64,000 nucleotides of DNA from Isoetes taiwanensis (GCA_021234155.1 JAJEKV010000075.1:2847280-2911279); one strand, 5' to 3'; shown: positions 46,441-57,661, counted from the first letter of the stretch. Numbers and translations are program-made. The notes: generated by a model not told the origin, from the letters alone.

Positions 46441-46589
46441 TGCGGGTCACTTTAGCGTGTTGGAAAGCACTATATGCCATGCGAGAACAACGACCACAAA
46501 GGCAGTAGTTGTATGCCCGGGTCACCGGTCACATTTGTTTCGCCTTGGTTGAGCCGGCCCTTTTGTATGGGGCGTTTTGGGGTCCGGTG

Positions 46590-47060
46590 ATATCCCTCAA
46601 CACCGGAATGACCTCGGCGCAGTGAGAAGGCCTTCTGGCACGGGCCCCGGGGTGAAGTCCACGAGCCCGCACCGGATCCTACTCGAGACAAGCTTTCTAC
46701 CCCTTCAACGGCCGCATTGGAACGCCATATTGTTTACTTCAAAAGGTGGTCGCTATGGTCGATACACGCTTGCCCGCCTTTGCTTTGCTTTGGCCACGCG
46801 CAATGGGTCCCCAACGCTGAAATCTCACCGAAAGACAAGCGTGCTCGGTGGTTCTCACGCCGGGTGTGCAGGGCAAAACAGATGTGTCCGTCGACAAAGA
46901 AAGATCAAGAGGCACTTAAACTATACCTTGATGCTACTTTCCTTCGCAGTCGTGGGATGCAGGCTCGACACATGTTAAGCCGCACACTATCGCCAAAGTC
47001 AATCCTAGGCTCACAAGAGGCCCCCACCATTATTTGTACACCCGGCTACCCATGAAGAAA
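46590..47060 (+). pseudogene. C-terminal part of the GC-rich LINE ORF
   Basis: Open frames at 46577-46978 and 46717-47055 contain basic, tryptophan- and arginine-rich sequence (for example LERHIVYFKRW and ARWFSRRVCRAKQ). No zinc finger is evident. Assigned by position between the RT pieces and the 3' structure. Confidence 0.45.
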
Positions 47061-47392
47061 CGCAGTTTATAGCTTCCATTCAAGACGAGGGGCACATCGC
47101 CTCCGCATTGAAACATGGCGTTGGGCTCGTGGAAGCACGGAGCAAAGGCTTTGCCGGTGTTGCCACCCGTAGCGATTGAGGATGAATGTCATGCCCTCCG
47201 GACCGCCCGGCAGATTTGCCCATATCCGAGCGATATGTTCGACATTAGTGCCCGCCACCGTTGCATCGGTTATTATTACTGGCGTCGATGGGTTTGTTGG
47301 GGTCATACCTCCGTGAGGTTATGGATGCCGCGGACTCGTTTGTGTCCTCCGGACGACGGTATTGAACTGTCCTATGCAATTGTATAGTGTGC

Positions 47393-47477
47393 CAGCAGGC
47401 TTATTACTGCTAAGGTTTTTCCCTCGAAAACCCTTCGGGGCGGGGGTTTTTTAATCATGTCAGTAATATGCTTGCTG
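47393..47477 (+). other. Nested 3'-terminal hairpin, UUCG loop
   Basis: Outer stem: CAGCAGGCTTATTACTG (47393-47409) pairs with CAGTAATATGCTTGCTG (47461-47477). Inner stem: AAAACCC, loop TTCG, GGG then GGGGTTTT (47427-47451). LINE reverse transcriptases of several clades recognise such 3' folds. Confidence 0.85.
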
Positions 47478-47532
47478 CTCTCTTTTTTGTTTGGGTCCCA
47501 TAGGCCAATTGGTCTCCGTGGACGCTAAAAAC

Positions 47533-47549
47533 CTATTCTATTCTATTCT
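47533..47549 (+). repeat. (TATTC)n 3' tail
   Basis: About three TATTC units close the GC-rich LINE. The same pentamer, on the other strand, makes the pure repeat insertion at 63101-63125. Confidence 0.75.
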
Positions 47550-48030
47550 TAAAAACTTTATTTCGCATTTAATCACAACATTTTACAAATGCTATGATAT
47601 TGTGACGTTCTGAATATCTTCATGTTGATACACAATGTTTAACGCCATGTATTCTTATCATTGATCCCAGATCTTAAGCTTAAACGTCCCTATCTCGCAC
47701 AAAAGAGGAATGTACATGATCAAAGGGCTCTATGTGCATGAAAACTAGACATTTCATGCAAAAAATACTTGAGACCCAAAAATACATCCACAAAAGCCTA
47801 AACTATGGCAACCCCTAAACCAATACCCTAAATTATATGCACTCCATTACATTCACGCATTATGTTGCACACTATGCTTTTTGTTATTCCTACCCATTCC
47901 ATGAGCCCATGGCTAAAATGCATGGACCCCGAAACCTTCATGGTGATACTCCATTACATCTACAACAACGATAACATTTACATTCTTATTCCACCTATAA
48001 ACTATAGTAATTATCCATTCCACGTCCACA
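47550..48030. other. AT-rich sequence, possible Helitron body
   Basis: No gene. It may be part of the Helitron whose 3' end follows, but no TC start preceded by A could be assigned. Confidence 0.4.
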
Positions 48031-48065
48031 ACTAATGCCTGGCATCGCCGGGCACGCATTTCTAG
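48031..48065 (+). other. Helitron 3' end
   Basis: ACTAATGCCTGGCATCGCCGGGC holds a 7-bp hairpin with one G-T wobble and an ATC loop; CTAG at 48062-48065 and a host T follow. It is closely similar to the end at 28190-28221 over more than 25 bases. Confidence 0.75.
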
Positions 48066-48233
48066 TCATATTCTACAACCATAAGAATACCACATAATTG
48101 GAAATACTTGTGTAGTATACATCACATGCAAAACATCATTGCTTGAGGTTTTGCTTTTAGTGTAGCGTTCTAACTATAAAATTATTTATATTTCATAGAT
48201 TTTATAAGAGATATATATATAACATCAGCAAGC
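48066..48233. other. Lipase 3' flank
   Basis: AT-rich sequence downstream of the minus-strand lipase. It contains AATAAA-like A/T strings on the minus strand, but none is decisive. Confidence 0.4.
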
Positions 48234-49499
48234 TTAGTTAAACTCTGCATTGTCAATGGAAGGCATGTCTTCAGCTTTTCTTTCTAAGAGTCTCCAATTG
48301 CCATTTTCATCAAGCTCCAATCCCTTATTCCTGAGTTGCCACCAAATGCCTGGAATAAGCAGGTCATCCTTTAGTATATCTGCAGATTTATTTACCAATG
48401 CATAATCCCTTTCAAATTCCAGCTTGAATGTCTTAGAAGAAGAAGCCTGCATTCCTGCAACCAAATGAAGATTAGCCTGCAAATTATGCATATCACTAGG
48501 ATTCTTAGTATCTTTGAGATATGGAGACAGGGAAAAATCAAACTCAAGCACTTGTCCAACATGTTCATATCCAAGCAATTGGCTAGGAAAGATGGGAATG
48601 AGATCTTGTTTGCTTTGAATTCGCAAAATGCGCAGGCCAGGAAGCTGTTCGGCACGGCTTTTAAACTTAGAATTACCAACACCAGGGCAACCAAATGCAA
48701 TGGCAGTAACAGGGATAACATCAGTATGCCCTGAAGAGTTGGTCTTCATGTTAATCCCAAGATTTGCAATATCATAGGCACATAGAACAGCAAGAGAGGC
48801 TCCAAGGCTATGGCCAACAACAGTAATGCTCAAATCTTCATCCTTATACAATTGAATCAACCTGTTAAGCTCTTGAATGATCTGTTCTCTGCAACTTTTC
48901 TGGCCAAATGGGTCAGAAGCATCTGTAGAGTTGTAAATCAGAACCCAGCCACTGGCAAATCTGACACCATCATCAGTGGCAGAGGCAATTCCTGAGTTTA
49001 GAGGTGGGAGTTTAACCTGATTAACAAGAACATCATCCACCCATTCTGCAGCCCTAAGAGTGCCTCTAAAAACCACCACAATATCTCTTCTTCCAAGCCA
49101 TTCCTTGCCCTTATCATCTGCCACTGCTATGTACCCATTCCAGTTGGTTTCTTTGCTCCACGCATCCTTGCACACAGATTTTAGAAAAAATGAAGCCGCT
49201 GAATTGGCTGTTGCTGATGCATAGAAGTACCTTGTTACAGTGTAATCTGTCTGGCGGTTATATTTAGGGTCGTTCAAGCCCACTTTCTCAAACAGCTCGC
49301 TCTTGCCATACCGAGAAGAGCCTGCGTATTTTGAATCTTCATCATTGTCAAATGCATCATACATGGCCTGTATGAAATCGCCATATCTGACGATCTCCTT
49401 GCGAAGGTCTAGATCCGGGGGATCTAGAATGCCTTTCCATTGATTTTCGCCCTGGATCTGCCTCCATTTTGAAGCCAGCGATCCTCCTTTGTTGCTCAT
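48234..49499 (-). CDS. Class 3 lipase, phospholipase A1-II-like
   Basis: An intact, intronless 421-codon gene. The ATG at 49499 (MSNKGGSLASKW) fits the family length of about 400-420 residues; a longer frame up to 49535 has only a GTG start. The alpha/beta-hydrolase core shows VVVFRGT (oxyanion region), the nucleophile elbow GHSLGASLA with the catalytic Ser, then FGCPGVGN, the likely catalytic Asp in IQSKQDLIP, and the likely His in LHLVAG near the C-terminus. There is no chloroplast transit peptide or signal peptide, so it resembles the cytosolic PLA1-II group that cleaves the sn-1 acyl ester of glycerolipids. Partial copies of its 5' end lie at 53041-53339 and 63351-63600. Confidence 0.93.
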   Translation of the reverse strand: MSNKGGSLASKWRQIQGENQWKGILDPPDLDLRKEIVRYGDFIQAMYDAFDNDEDSKYAGSSRYGKSELFEKVGLNDPKYNRQTDYTVTRYFYASATANSAASFFLKSVCKDAWSKETNWNGYIAVADDKGKEWLGRRDIVVVFRGTLRAAEWVDDVLVNQVKLPPLNSGIASATDDGVRFASGWVLIYNSTDASDPFGQKSCREQIIQELNRLIQLYKDEDLSITVVGHSLGASLAVLCAYDIANLGINMKTNSSGHTDVIPVTAIAFGCPGVGNSKFKSRAEQLPGLRILRIQSKQDLIPIFPSQLLGYEHVGQVLEFDFSLSPYLKDTKNPSDMHNLQANLHLVAGMQASSSKTFKLEFERDYALVNKSADILKDDLLIPGIWWQLRNKGLELDENGNWRLLERKAEDMPSIDNAEFN

Positions 49500-50543
49500 C
49501 CTTACACTCGATATTGGGCGTTCTCTTAGAGCCACTACTCTTTGATAACGAGATAATGAAATAACGAGCCATTGTAGATAGATAAATATTTTTTAGAATA
49601 GTGCCATACCACATGTAAGATTAGACCAAGTCCAAACTCCAATAAAGTTGATCACATTGGTCATGCAAAGTGGGCTCCCACTACCAAAACGAAATTGTTG
49701 AAGAAACCTATGCCCAATACAAACGCACCTTACAGTCAAGTCAATCAAATTGATTTTGTCACCGTCTCCACTGCTTTTGTATTTTGCAGCATCTACTCTA
49801 TTAAGTATAAAGGTAAAAGGAAAATGCATGTGCTCAAAGTAAGACTCAGTTCATGAAACTCCTTCCCTTGACATAAGTGTTCAAGTTCATATGCACTTTT
49901 GAAGTAGTCATTCTTGGTAGCTCAGTGATTTCTGAAGTCACAATTTCAAATTATTGGAATATCTCTACTGTGATATTTATACCAAAAAGATGGAAGAGCT
50001 AATTTTGGATCCAACTGAGGGTCTACCTACCACAACATGCGAGAAAGGACAAAGATTAGACTCTCTATCATTGAGATCATTCTCTAAATAAGTAGAATTT
50101 GGAACTTATATGAGATAAATTGGTCAATCCACATTGTTCTATATCTTTTTTAAGGGTGAACACATGCCCGCCACTCCTATTTTTCCCGATTCTTCCATTC
50201 TACTTCATGTTTACAACATGTATCATGTGGTTTATTTGTGTGAACGATGAAAATGTAGTGTGTGTCTGTCTCGTAGACCAAATAATTTTCACTCTAGATT
50301 CAAAATAATCCTCCTCGTATTTCCTTCTTCCTCCATTTTTCACCTTATCTTGTTTGTAGTTGCAACTTACTTATTACTTAAAATCTTACATTTGTTTTGC
50401 CCAACTTGTCTTTCCTTGTTGCCATTTGCATGTCCTTCCTACAGTATGCCAACTTATAATTATTATGTTAGCCCGTGTTTAGGCTTCTAATTCCATTAGG
50501 TTGTCCTATGAGCAACGTTTTTTGGGGTGTCCCCTTTTTCTTT

Positions 50544-50579
<36 letters not shown>

Positions 50580-51002
50580 AGAAGATCTCTCCAGTCGAAA
50601 TTGCAATGTTTTTATTTGAGTTAGTAGATAGCTAGATTTTCAATTGGAATATACTAAAAAGATGATTTTTTCAATTGAAATTGCAAAGTTTTTGATTGAG
50701 TTAGTAGGTAGGTAGGTAGGTAGATAGGTGTTAAGGACTGCACTAATTTTCAGTTAGAAACTTGAAATACTCGGCTATTTAGAGGATATTCCTTAGAAAT
50801 ATGAATTTTTAGTGGTTTGGAGTGTTTGATGAGACAAAAGATAAACTAAAGTTAGTGTTGCCTATGCACCTACTACACAATGGAGAGGCAACACGATGAG
50901 TTGCTAAGCTTTTTCATTTGTTGTGAATGGTATGCATGAAGCTTATGACTTTACTACGGATCTTGATTTACAAGCACAACGGATGTGTGGTGAGTTGGTA
51001 TA
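49500..51002 (-). promoter_or_regulatory. Lipase upstream region (copy A)
   Basis: This is the 5' flank of the intact lipase, and it recurs in order in copy B (53340-54280 plus 62079-62690). It includes the uninterrupted insertion site CCTTATCTT (50343-50351), a long T-run (50548-50579) and GGTA repeats (50704-50727). No promoter element can be fixed with confidence. Copies A and B match up to about 50974 and 62683; the last 28 bases before the LTR have no counterpart in B. Confidence 0.7.
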
Positions 51003-52751
51003 TGTGACGTTCCAGCACAGTATACGGTCCCAGGACGTATACTGTACTGCCTCGTCACGCGTACACGCCACCCCGACTGACGTGTACGCCGAACGCGTAG
51101 CCAAGCAGGTAACACCCTAGGCAACCTGCAAGGTATGTGAATTTATTAATGTGCACATTTTCCAATGTGCACATTTATCCAAGTGTGCACATTTTCCCAT
51201 GTGGACACTTTATGCCACTTAATAAAGGCAAGTGGGCCACACCAATTATCCCACATGCTAAAAGGGGTAATTGGAAACCCTAGCCCTAACCCCTTGTCTA
51301 TTTAGGTAAAGGAAACCCTAACTTGCTATTTTGGTCCATAGTGTTCTAGGGTTCTGTTTTGCTTGCTCCAGGAGCCAAATCCGCCTCCCAAACTCTGTCT
51401 GAGCGATTTGGCTCATCAGTTTTCCCTTCTAGCTTCGTCTTCTAGCAGTTCAGCAGGATGGTCGAGTTCAGAGCAGGAGTATGTCAATTTAATAGCCTAA
51501 ACTGCCTTCCAGCCCTTGAGTAAGTAGGTTTAGCCTATTAAATTGCCCATAGCAGTCATCTAGTCCCTAGATGTCGAGCCCTAACTAAAGAACCTAACTC
51601 TGTGATTAAATTAGATCTTGTTCTTTAGTTCTTCTGTGATATGTATGATGATGTATCTCTGTGGACTCATTGTATTGGGAAGGGGGGTAGAGACCTTAAA
51701 GCCTGATAGTTGATGCTCCTAGCTAGCCTCTTTAGCACACTATAAATTCGGCCTGTGTACAAGAACCACACCTGGTTGTGGATAAAGGGGCCAGACTGGC
51801 TCATAAGGAGGTTCATGTTCTGACTCAGGAACGATCCCTCTGGCGTGTAAAGTCTACCGGGGATCATTGTAGACTAGGTCTAATGGCTTGCCACTGCGTG
51901 TGGGTGAGGCATGGGCTTGACACCCGTGGAGTGATGCGTCACTCTCCATTGGGTTCAAGTCGAATAAGGGCAGTGGCCCTCTAGTCACCTTGTGTCAGCA
52001 TGTAGATCTCTGGAGGGAGTGATCCCTACCTGCCCCATCGGAACTGGGGAGATGCAACCCAGGAGTAGCCCCTTTGGCTATGCATCCGGCGGGCTACAGT
52101 CAGGTCCCAACACTTTTCAGCCTACTGTGCAAAGTGTGCACAGGAGGGGCGGATGGAGTGGACTACCCTAAGCCATGTTCTCATGCCAGCCAAATCCATT
52201 GTCATGAATTCTGTCTGCAATGAACTCTGAAGACCCAAGCCGTCAGTCATCCCCCCGAGTCTGAGTCTTGGGTAGGATTCCCCCATGTGATGTGCTGATC
52301 TCTGTCTATGCAGATATGTGATGAGCCATCCTTCGAGATGGCTATGTGATGTTGATGTTGTATACTGACATGTATGTTTACGCTTCTGCAGCTAGGTAGG
52401 CCCTGAGGGAGACATGGTAAAATCCCACTGGAACTCATCAAGGTTGCAGTGATATGTGGAGGGCCCTGTATCAGTATGGAGCTGGTATGGGGGATGAACT
52501 CCTATTTGTATACGGTGAGTGCACCGTATATGAGTAGGGGACGTCACAGTGGTATCAGAGCAATGTTCTTGGAGACCAAGAGCAAAGCACTGGCCATGTT
52601 CCCAGTAGTACTAACTTGATAGGATCCTCAAACCTCGAAACGTGGGAAAAAATTTCTCATTTTTGTAGTATATGCTAAGCTAGTAACAGTTAGGCGAATT
52701 GGAACATAAAAAGACTAAAAAGTGGAGCCAATTCTCTCTAAAGGTAAGGAT

Positions 52752-52818
52752 GTCTCACACATCGCGCCAGAGCATAAACCTAAAGTTTAGGTCGAGCCCT
52801 GGGCGCAACGTGCGAGAC
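52752..52818 (+). other. Leader hairpin A, second Gypsy copy
   Basis: GTCTCACACATCGCGCCAG pairs with CTGGGCGCAACGTGCGAGAC. The apical stem ACCTAAA/TTTAGGT differs fully from that of 25561-25628. Confidence 0.85.
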
Positions 52819-52964
52819 ATTAGGCCATAATCACCTTAATACTCGATGAATTTCAAAAAGGTAAAATGCTAGATCGAGTTTTAAGGTACGAATTAGCTAG
52901 ATTAGTATATTACACCCCTAGGAATATGCATAAAAATTACATAACTTAGTAAAAAATGTACAAT

Positions 52965-53031
52965 GTCTCACACGTCGTGCCAGAAGCTTGATCTAATTAT
53001 TAGTTTCGGCCTCCAGCGCATCGTGTGAGAC
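52965..53031 (+). other. Leader hairpin B, second Gypsy copy
   Basis: GTCTCACACGTCGTGC pairs imperfectly with GCGCATCGTGTGAGAC; the apical stem is CTAAT/ATTAG. It is more degenerate than the other three but keeps the same layout. Confidence 0.75.
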
Positions 53032-53040
53032 CAGTACTTA

Positions 53041-53339
53041 GAAATTGGCTGTGGCTGATGCATAGAAGTACCTTGTTACAGCATAATCTGTCTGGCGGTT
53101 ATATTTAGAGTCGTTCAAGCCCACTTTCTCAAACAGCTCGCTCTTGCCATAGCGAGAAGAGCCTGCGTATTTTGAATCTTCATCATTGTCAAATGCATCA
53201 TACATGGCCTGTATGAAATCGCCATATCTGACGATCTCCTTGCGAAGGTCTAGATCAGGGGATCTAGAATGCCTTTCCATTGATTTTCGCCCTGGATCTG
53301 CCTCCATTTTGAAGCCAGCGATCCTCCTTTGTTGCTCAT
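53041..53339 (-). pseudogene. Lipase 5' fragment (copy B)
   Basis: About 100 codons of the lipase N-terminus, from the ATG at 53339 to the ATAN motif near 53041, highly similar to 49197-49499. One base is missing near 53257 relative to copy A (CAGGGGATC instead of CCGGGGGATC), which shifts the frame. The catalytic part is absent, and Gypsy leader sequence takes its place. Confidence 0.92.
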
Positions 53340-54276
53340 CCTTACACTCGATATTGGGCGTTCTCTTAGAGCCACTACTCTTGATAACAAGATAATGAAA
53401 TAACGAGCCAATGCTAGATAGATAAATACTTTTTAGAATAGTGCCATACCACATGTAAAATTACATTAGACCAAGTCCAAATAAACTCCAACAAAGTTGA
53501 TCACATTGGTCATGCAAAGGGGGCTCCCACTACCAAAACGAAATTGTTGAAGAAACCCATGCCCAATACAAACGCACCTTAAAGTCAAGTCAATCAAATT
53601 GATTTTGTCACCGTCTCCACTGCTTTTGTATTTTGCACCAACAACTATATTAAGTATAAAGGTAAACGAAAAATGCATGTGCTCAAAGTAAGACTCAGTT
53701 CATGAAACTCCTTCCTTGACTGCTCTATACATGTGCCATTGAATGACACACGTATACAGTTATGGAAGAAGTGTAGTCAAGCTTGCTACAAAATAGTTTT
53801 ATCGTGACATAAGTGTTCAAGTTCATATGCACTTTTGAAGTAGTCATTCTTGGTAGGTCAGTGATTTCTGAAGTAACAATTTCAAATTATTGGAATATCT
53901 CTACTATGATATTTATACCAAAAGGATGGAAGAGTTAATTTTGGAACCAATTGAAGGTCTACCTACCACAATATGCGAGAAAGGACAAAGATTAGACTCT
54001 CCGTCATTGAGATCATTCTCTAAATAAGTAGAATTTGGAACTTATATGAGATAAATTGGTCAATCCATATTGTTCTATATCTTCTTTAAGGGTGAACACA
54101 TACCCGCCACTCCTATTTTTTTTCCATTCTACTTCATGTTTACAACATGTATCATGTGGTTTATTTGTGTGAACGATGAAAATGTAGTGTGTGTCTGTCT
54201 CGTAGACCAAATAATTTTCACTCTAGATTCAAAATAATCCTCCTCATATTTCCTTCTTCCTCCATTTTTCACCTTA

Positions 54277-54280
<4 letters not shown>
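53340..54280 (-). repeat. Lipase upstream region, copy B, proximal part
   Basis: It matches 49500-50351 closely. It has about 88 extra bases near 53727-53815 that copy A lacks; TTGAC at both borders suggests that A lost them by a short-homology deletion. It ends at the target duplication CCTTATCTT (54272-54280) of the LINE. Confidence 0.85.
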
Positions 54281-54310
<30 letters not shown>

Positions 54311-54480
54311 AAGAACTGTGTCATCAATTTATTAAAAGAATGGTAATGTTACAAAGCAAGTGAGGAGGAAGGAGAACTGCCCCAAAGAGACAGCGATACC
54401 TCGACACTCCACAACAAACTCACAGAAAAACTGCAACTTTACTGCTGTACAAACCGACCATCACCATCTACAACACCCAA

Positions 54481-55236
54481 TGTTAGAAAATGATAACCTT
54501 AGATAAATGCCTAGCAAGATAACTTATTTTCTTAAATCACTTTGCTTATGAACATTCAAGCTTGGGAGCCACAATATGGTCACTAATCCCAACTTGATCA
54601 AAGCAAGCCAATTCCAAATAATCACAAACAACTTCCTCTAGTAATGAGAGTGAAGCAAATATAAGCACAAAATATTCTTGAGTGCAACCACACTATAGTT
54701 CAAATGTAACTAAATGGTAGAACCATTAGAAAACCTTAATGAACACTGTAGCACTGCTACTGTAGCTATGGTATTGACCAATATACTGTAGCTACAGTTG
54801 ACCGTCGGCTTCCTTGCTAAATCGTCCTTCAAATGTCTTCTACGATTGCCAAGAATAATCTTCTGAAGCCGTGCCTAGCTAGTACAACCTCTATTGCATA
54901 TATACGAGCAAATCCGGCGGTGCAGGAGCAGATCGAACTGCTAAACTGGGAAGAACTTCATTGCACATATATCCCACAGGCCTGGTCATGGTATCGGGCC
55001 TTTTTCAAACCATTGAAACTAGATTTTCATAAACAATTCAATCTAGGTTTCATTTCGAGTTAAACCTTTAAACAATAGTGAATCATTCCAATCTCAACTC
55101 TATAGTGCAACCATAATCTTAGCATTAGGTATCAATCATTTCTTGCCTCTTGACCTTTGTGTAACATCACAGACATCACAGTTAGTCAGACAAATAGGTT
55201 CATCATTGTCAACTATAAGCTGAACAAATATTAACA
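54481..55236 (-). repeat. Copia 3' LTR
   Basis: 756 bp, TG...CA, near-identical to 59627-60382. A 76-codon antisense frame (54833-55063) occurs in both LTRs and shows no domain; I take it as chance. Confidence 0.95.
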
Positions 55237-55247
55237 CTCCTCCTTCA
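55237..55247 (-). other. Copia polypurine tract
   Basis: Minus-strand GAAGGAGGAG directly before the 3' LTR, in the expected place for the plus-strand primer. Confidence 0.8.
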
Positions 55248-55252
55248 GCTTA

Positions 55253-57490
55253 TCAGTTGACAATATTAAGATTGTTCCTAAACTGTTTAAATTTATTTTC
55301 TGCAAGAGCCTTTGTGAAAATATCAGCAATTTGTTTGGCAGTTTCAACATACCTCATTTGAATATATCCCTTGTCTGCTAGATCTTTGATAAAGTGGATA
55401 TTCAGTTCGATGTGCTTGGTTCTTTCATGTGCAACTGGATTTTTGACAATAGCAATGCAGCTTTGACTATCTGTCATAATTTCTATGGCTTCAACTTGTT
55501 CACATTTTAGCTCATCCAATAATCTCTTCAATGACAACTTCCTTGGCCACTAGAGAGGCAGCAGCATATTCTGCTTCAGCTGAACTCATAGCTATAGCAG
55601 ACTGCTTTTTGCATTTCCAGTTTATGACTCCACCACCTAGAAAAATTGCAAAACCAGAGGTTGACTTTCTACATTCTAGGTCACCTCCCCAATTTGCATC
55701 ACTATAGGCCACCAATTTCAATTTGTCAGCATTATAACAAATCCCATGATGTTGAGTACCTTTCAAATATTTAAGTACATCCCAAAGTTCTTTTGTGGGA
55801 CTATGGCATTTTCTGCTTAATATATTCACAGCATAAGCTATGTCTGGTCTCGTGCTATTAGCCAAGTAGAGCAGACAACCTACTAAAGCTCTATAAGGGA
55901 TGAGTTCCATATCTGCCATCTCCTCCTCAGTTTGATCTTTATTGTCAGTTAACCTGTGTCCTGGTAACATAGGAATTTTCACAGCATTTGCATTTTCCAA
56001 GTTAAATCTGTTCAGCATATTTTCCACATGTTTGCTTTGACTCAACTTCAAGATCTTTTCTTCTTTGTTTCTTGTTACTTCTATTCCCAAGAATTTTTTC
56101 AATTCGCCAAGATCTGTCATTTGAAATCTAGATTTTAAGATGTTTTTACAATCATTCAAGACACTCAGAGTATTGGCTACCATTATGCAATCATCCACAT
56201 AAAGTGCTATGATGCAAAAATCATCTCCTTTTTCAAACTTGTATAAGTTCCCATCATTTCTTAATTTCTCAAACCTTTGTTCCTTCAAAAAATGATCTAT
56301 GCATAAATACCATTCTCGTGGAGACTGTTTTAAACCATAGACATCTCTATTTAATTTCCAAACCATATCTTTGTTTACCTCAAAACCATTTGGCTGTTTC
56401 ATGTAGTGGCATTTAAGAATGCAGTCTTTACATCCATGTGATGTAACTCCAACCCCAAAGTATTTGCCATTGCCAAAAGAACCCTGATACTAGTAAGTTT
56501 TACAATTGGAGAGTAAGTTTCCTCATAGTCTCTTCCCTTTTTCTGTGTAAAACCTTGTGCTACTAATCTTGCTTTGTATTTTCTTGTGCCATCAGGATTT
56601 TGTTTGATTCTAAATATCCACTTGCTGCCAATAATATTTTTCCCTTTTTCAGGATGAACAAGATCATATGTTTGTGTATCTTTAAAGGAAGCCAACTCCT
56701 CCTTCATAGCCTTTAGCCATTCATTTTTATTTATGCTATTCTGCACATCCTCATAACTTTCTGGAACTATCTCATTTTCAAGAATGGTCATGATTTGCTC
56801 ATATGGTACTTCTTGTTTTCTTTCAATTCTCATGGGGTGTCACCTAATTTTGCTTCCTCTATTAGCTTTTCAGCTTGAGTTTTCTTCCTTTTTATTATGC
56901 CTTCCTTAGCATTTTCAATTTCAGGAATAACCTCTGCAGGTGGTGCAACCTCAGCTGGTAGCACAGGCTCCTTAACTTCTCCTGCCCTTATCTTTTCACT
57001 ATCAGTGTTCACATCATAATTAACATTGTCTTTGTCTTCATTATCATCAAGATCTACTTCTTGTTCTTTCCTTTCATTTGACCCAGCAGTTTGTTCCTTA
57101 ATTTGAACCCCTTGCTTATGTCTATCTTTATAAACAACACCTTCATCAAAAAGGACGTCTCTACTAACTATAATGGTTTAACTTTCTGGAATAAAAATTC
57201 TGTAACCTTTAGATTCAGAGTCATATCCAACAAGAAATCCAACTTCTGCCTTGTCATCCAATTTTTTCCTTAATTCCACAGGTTTATGAACATAACAAAT
57301 GCAACCATATGTTTTAAACATATCAAGATTCAACCTTTCATTAGGATTCCAAATTAAATTTGGAATTTTACCCTTTAAGCTTGCAGATGGCAGCACATTT
57401 TGAACTTGAATTGCAGTTCTAAGAGCTTCCTCCCATAAATTCCTTGGTAATCCACTTTGCTTTAGCATTGCTCTAATTGCATCCATGACA
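55253..57490 (-). pseudogene. Copia integrase C-terminus, RT and RNase H, broken
   Basis: Minus-strand segments in order: integrase C-terminal part (57486-57178), ended by an in-frame TAA; the linker frame to 56830; the RT start (56833-56399) with WIFRIKQNPDGT and ARLVAQGFTQKKGRDYEETY; then RT with the active site YVDD and RNase H start (56402-55512) with YSDANWGGD and SSAEAEYAA; then the RNase H end (55537-55253) with DSQSCIAIVKNP. Breaks: the stop at 57178, a frameshift near 56830, a small deletion and shift near 56400 after DVKTAFLN, and a shift near 55520. Active-site residues are kept within each piece. Confidence 0.92.
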
Positions 57491-57495
57491 ATAGT

Positions 57496-57661
57496 TGGAT
57501 ATTAGCTATATGTAAGAAGGGAATCATTTTCCATTATTTATTGGAAGATTAAATTCTTCTCCAACATAGTTGACTAAAGTTTTCATAACAACATAGATCT
57601 AGCCTTAAGTATAGACAAGATCCCGAGTTGCCAAGAGGGTCAACTCGGCAGGCTCGTTACA
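57496..57661 (-). mobile_element. 166-bp insert in the Copia integrase
   Basis: On the minus strand it starts TGTAACGAGCC and ends AATATCCA, lying between the codons for KNR and TIV of the integrase. Taking out exactly 166 bp puts the two integrase frames back in register. It contains a perfect 8-bp stem CCGAGTTG/CAACTCGG (57623-57648). No target duplication is visible. The TG...CA ends recall a tiny solo LTR, but its nature is unknown. Confidence 0.65.

Larger units (their letters stand above)
42700..47549 (+). mobile_element. GC-rich non-LTR retrotransposon, decayed
   Basis: A compositionally distinct, CpG-rich block in AT-rich surroundings. In order: an unrecognised 5' part (42700-44300), endonuclease fragments (44330-44720), reverse transcriptase pieces (45600-46400), a C-terminal domain (46590-47060), a structured 3' end (47393-47477), and a (TATTC)n tail at 47533-47549. 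The coding region is broken by many stops and frameshifts in all frames. The 5' boundary is set only by the change in composition. The clade is not determined; it differs from the two L1-like families in this window. Confidence 0.82.
51003..53035 (+). mobile_element. Gypsy LTR plus leader fragment
   Basis: An LTR of the same family as 25834-27507, in opposite orientation. It starts TGTGACGTTCC at 51003 and ends ACGTCACA at 52548, 1546 bp. It is followed by the PBS TGGTATCAGAGC (52550-52561) and the leader with both hairpins. The element stops at about 53035, just past the second hairpin, where lipase copy B begins. No coding part or second LTR remains. Confidence 0.9.

Noticed and set aside
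49500-49535. Lipase start extended to the GTG at 49535
   Set aside because: The ATG at 49499 gives the family's normal length, and GTG starts are not expected in a plant nuclear gene.
50548-50579. T-run as the tail of another LINE
   Set aside because: It is shared by lipase copies A and B with no LINE body or target duplication beside it.
57623-57648. Stem in the 166-bp insert as a tRNA or 5S-bearing (Cassandra-type) element
   Set aside because: The sequence does not match 5S rRNA or a tRNA fold; only a simple 8-bp stem is present.
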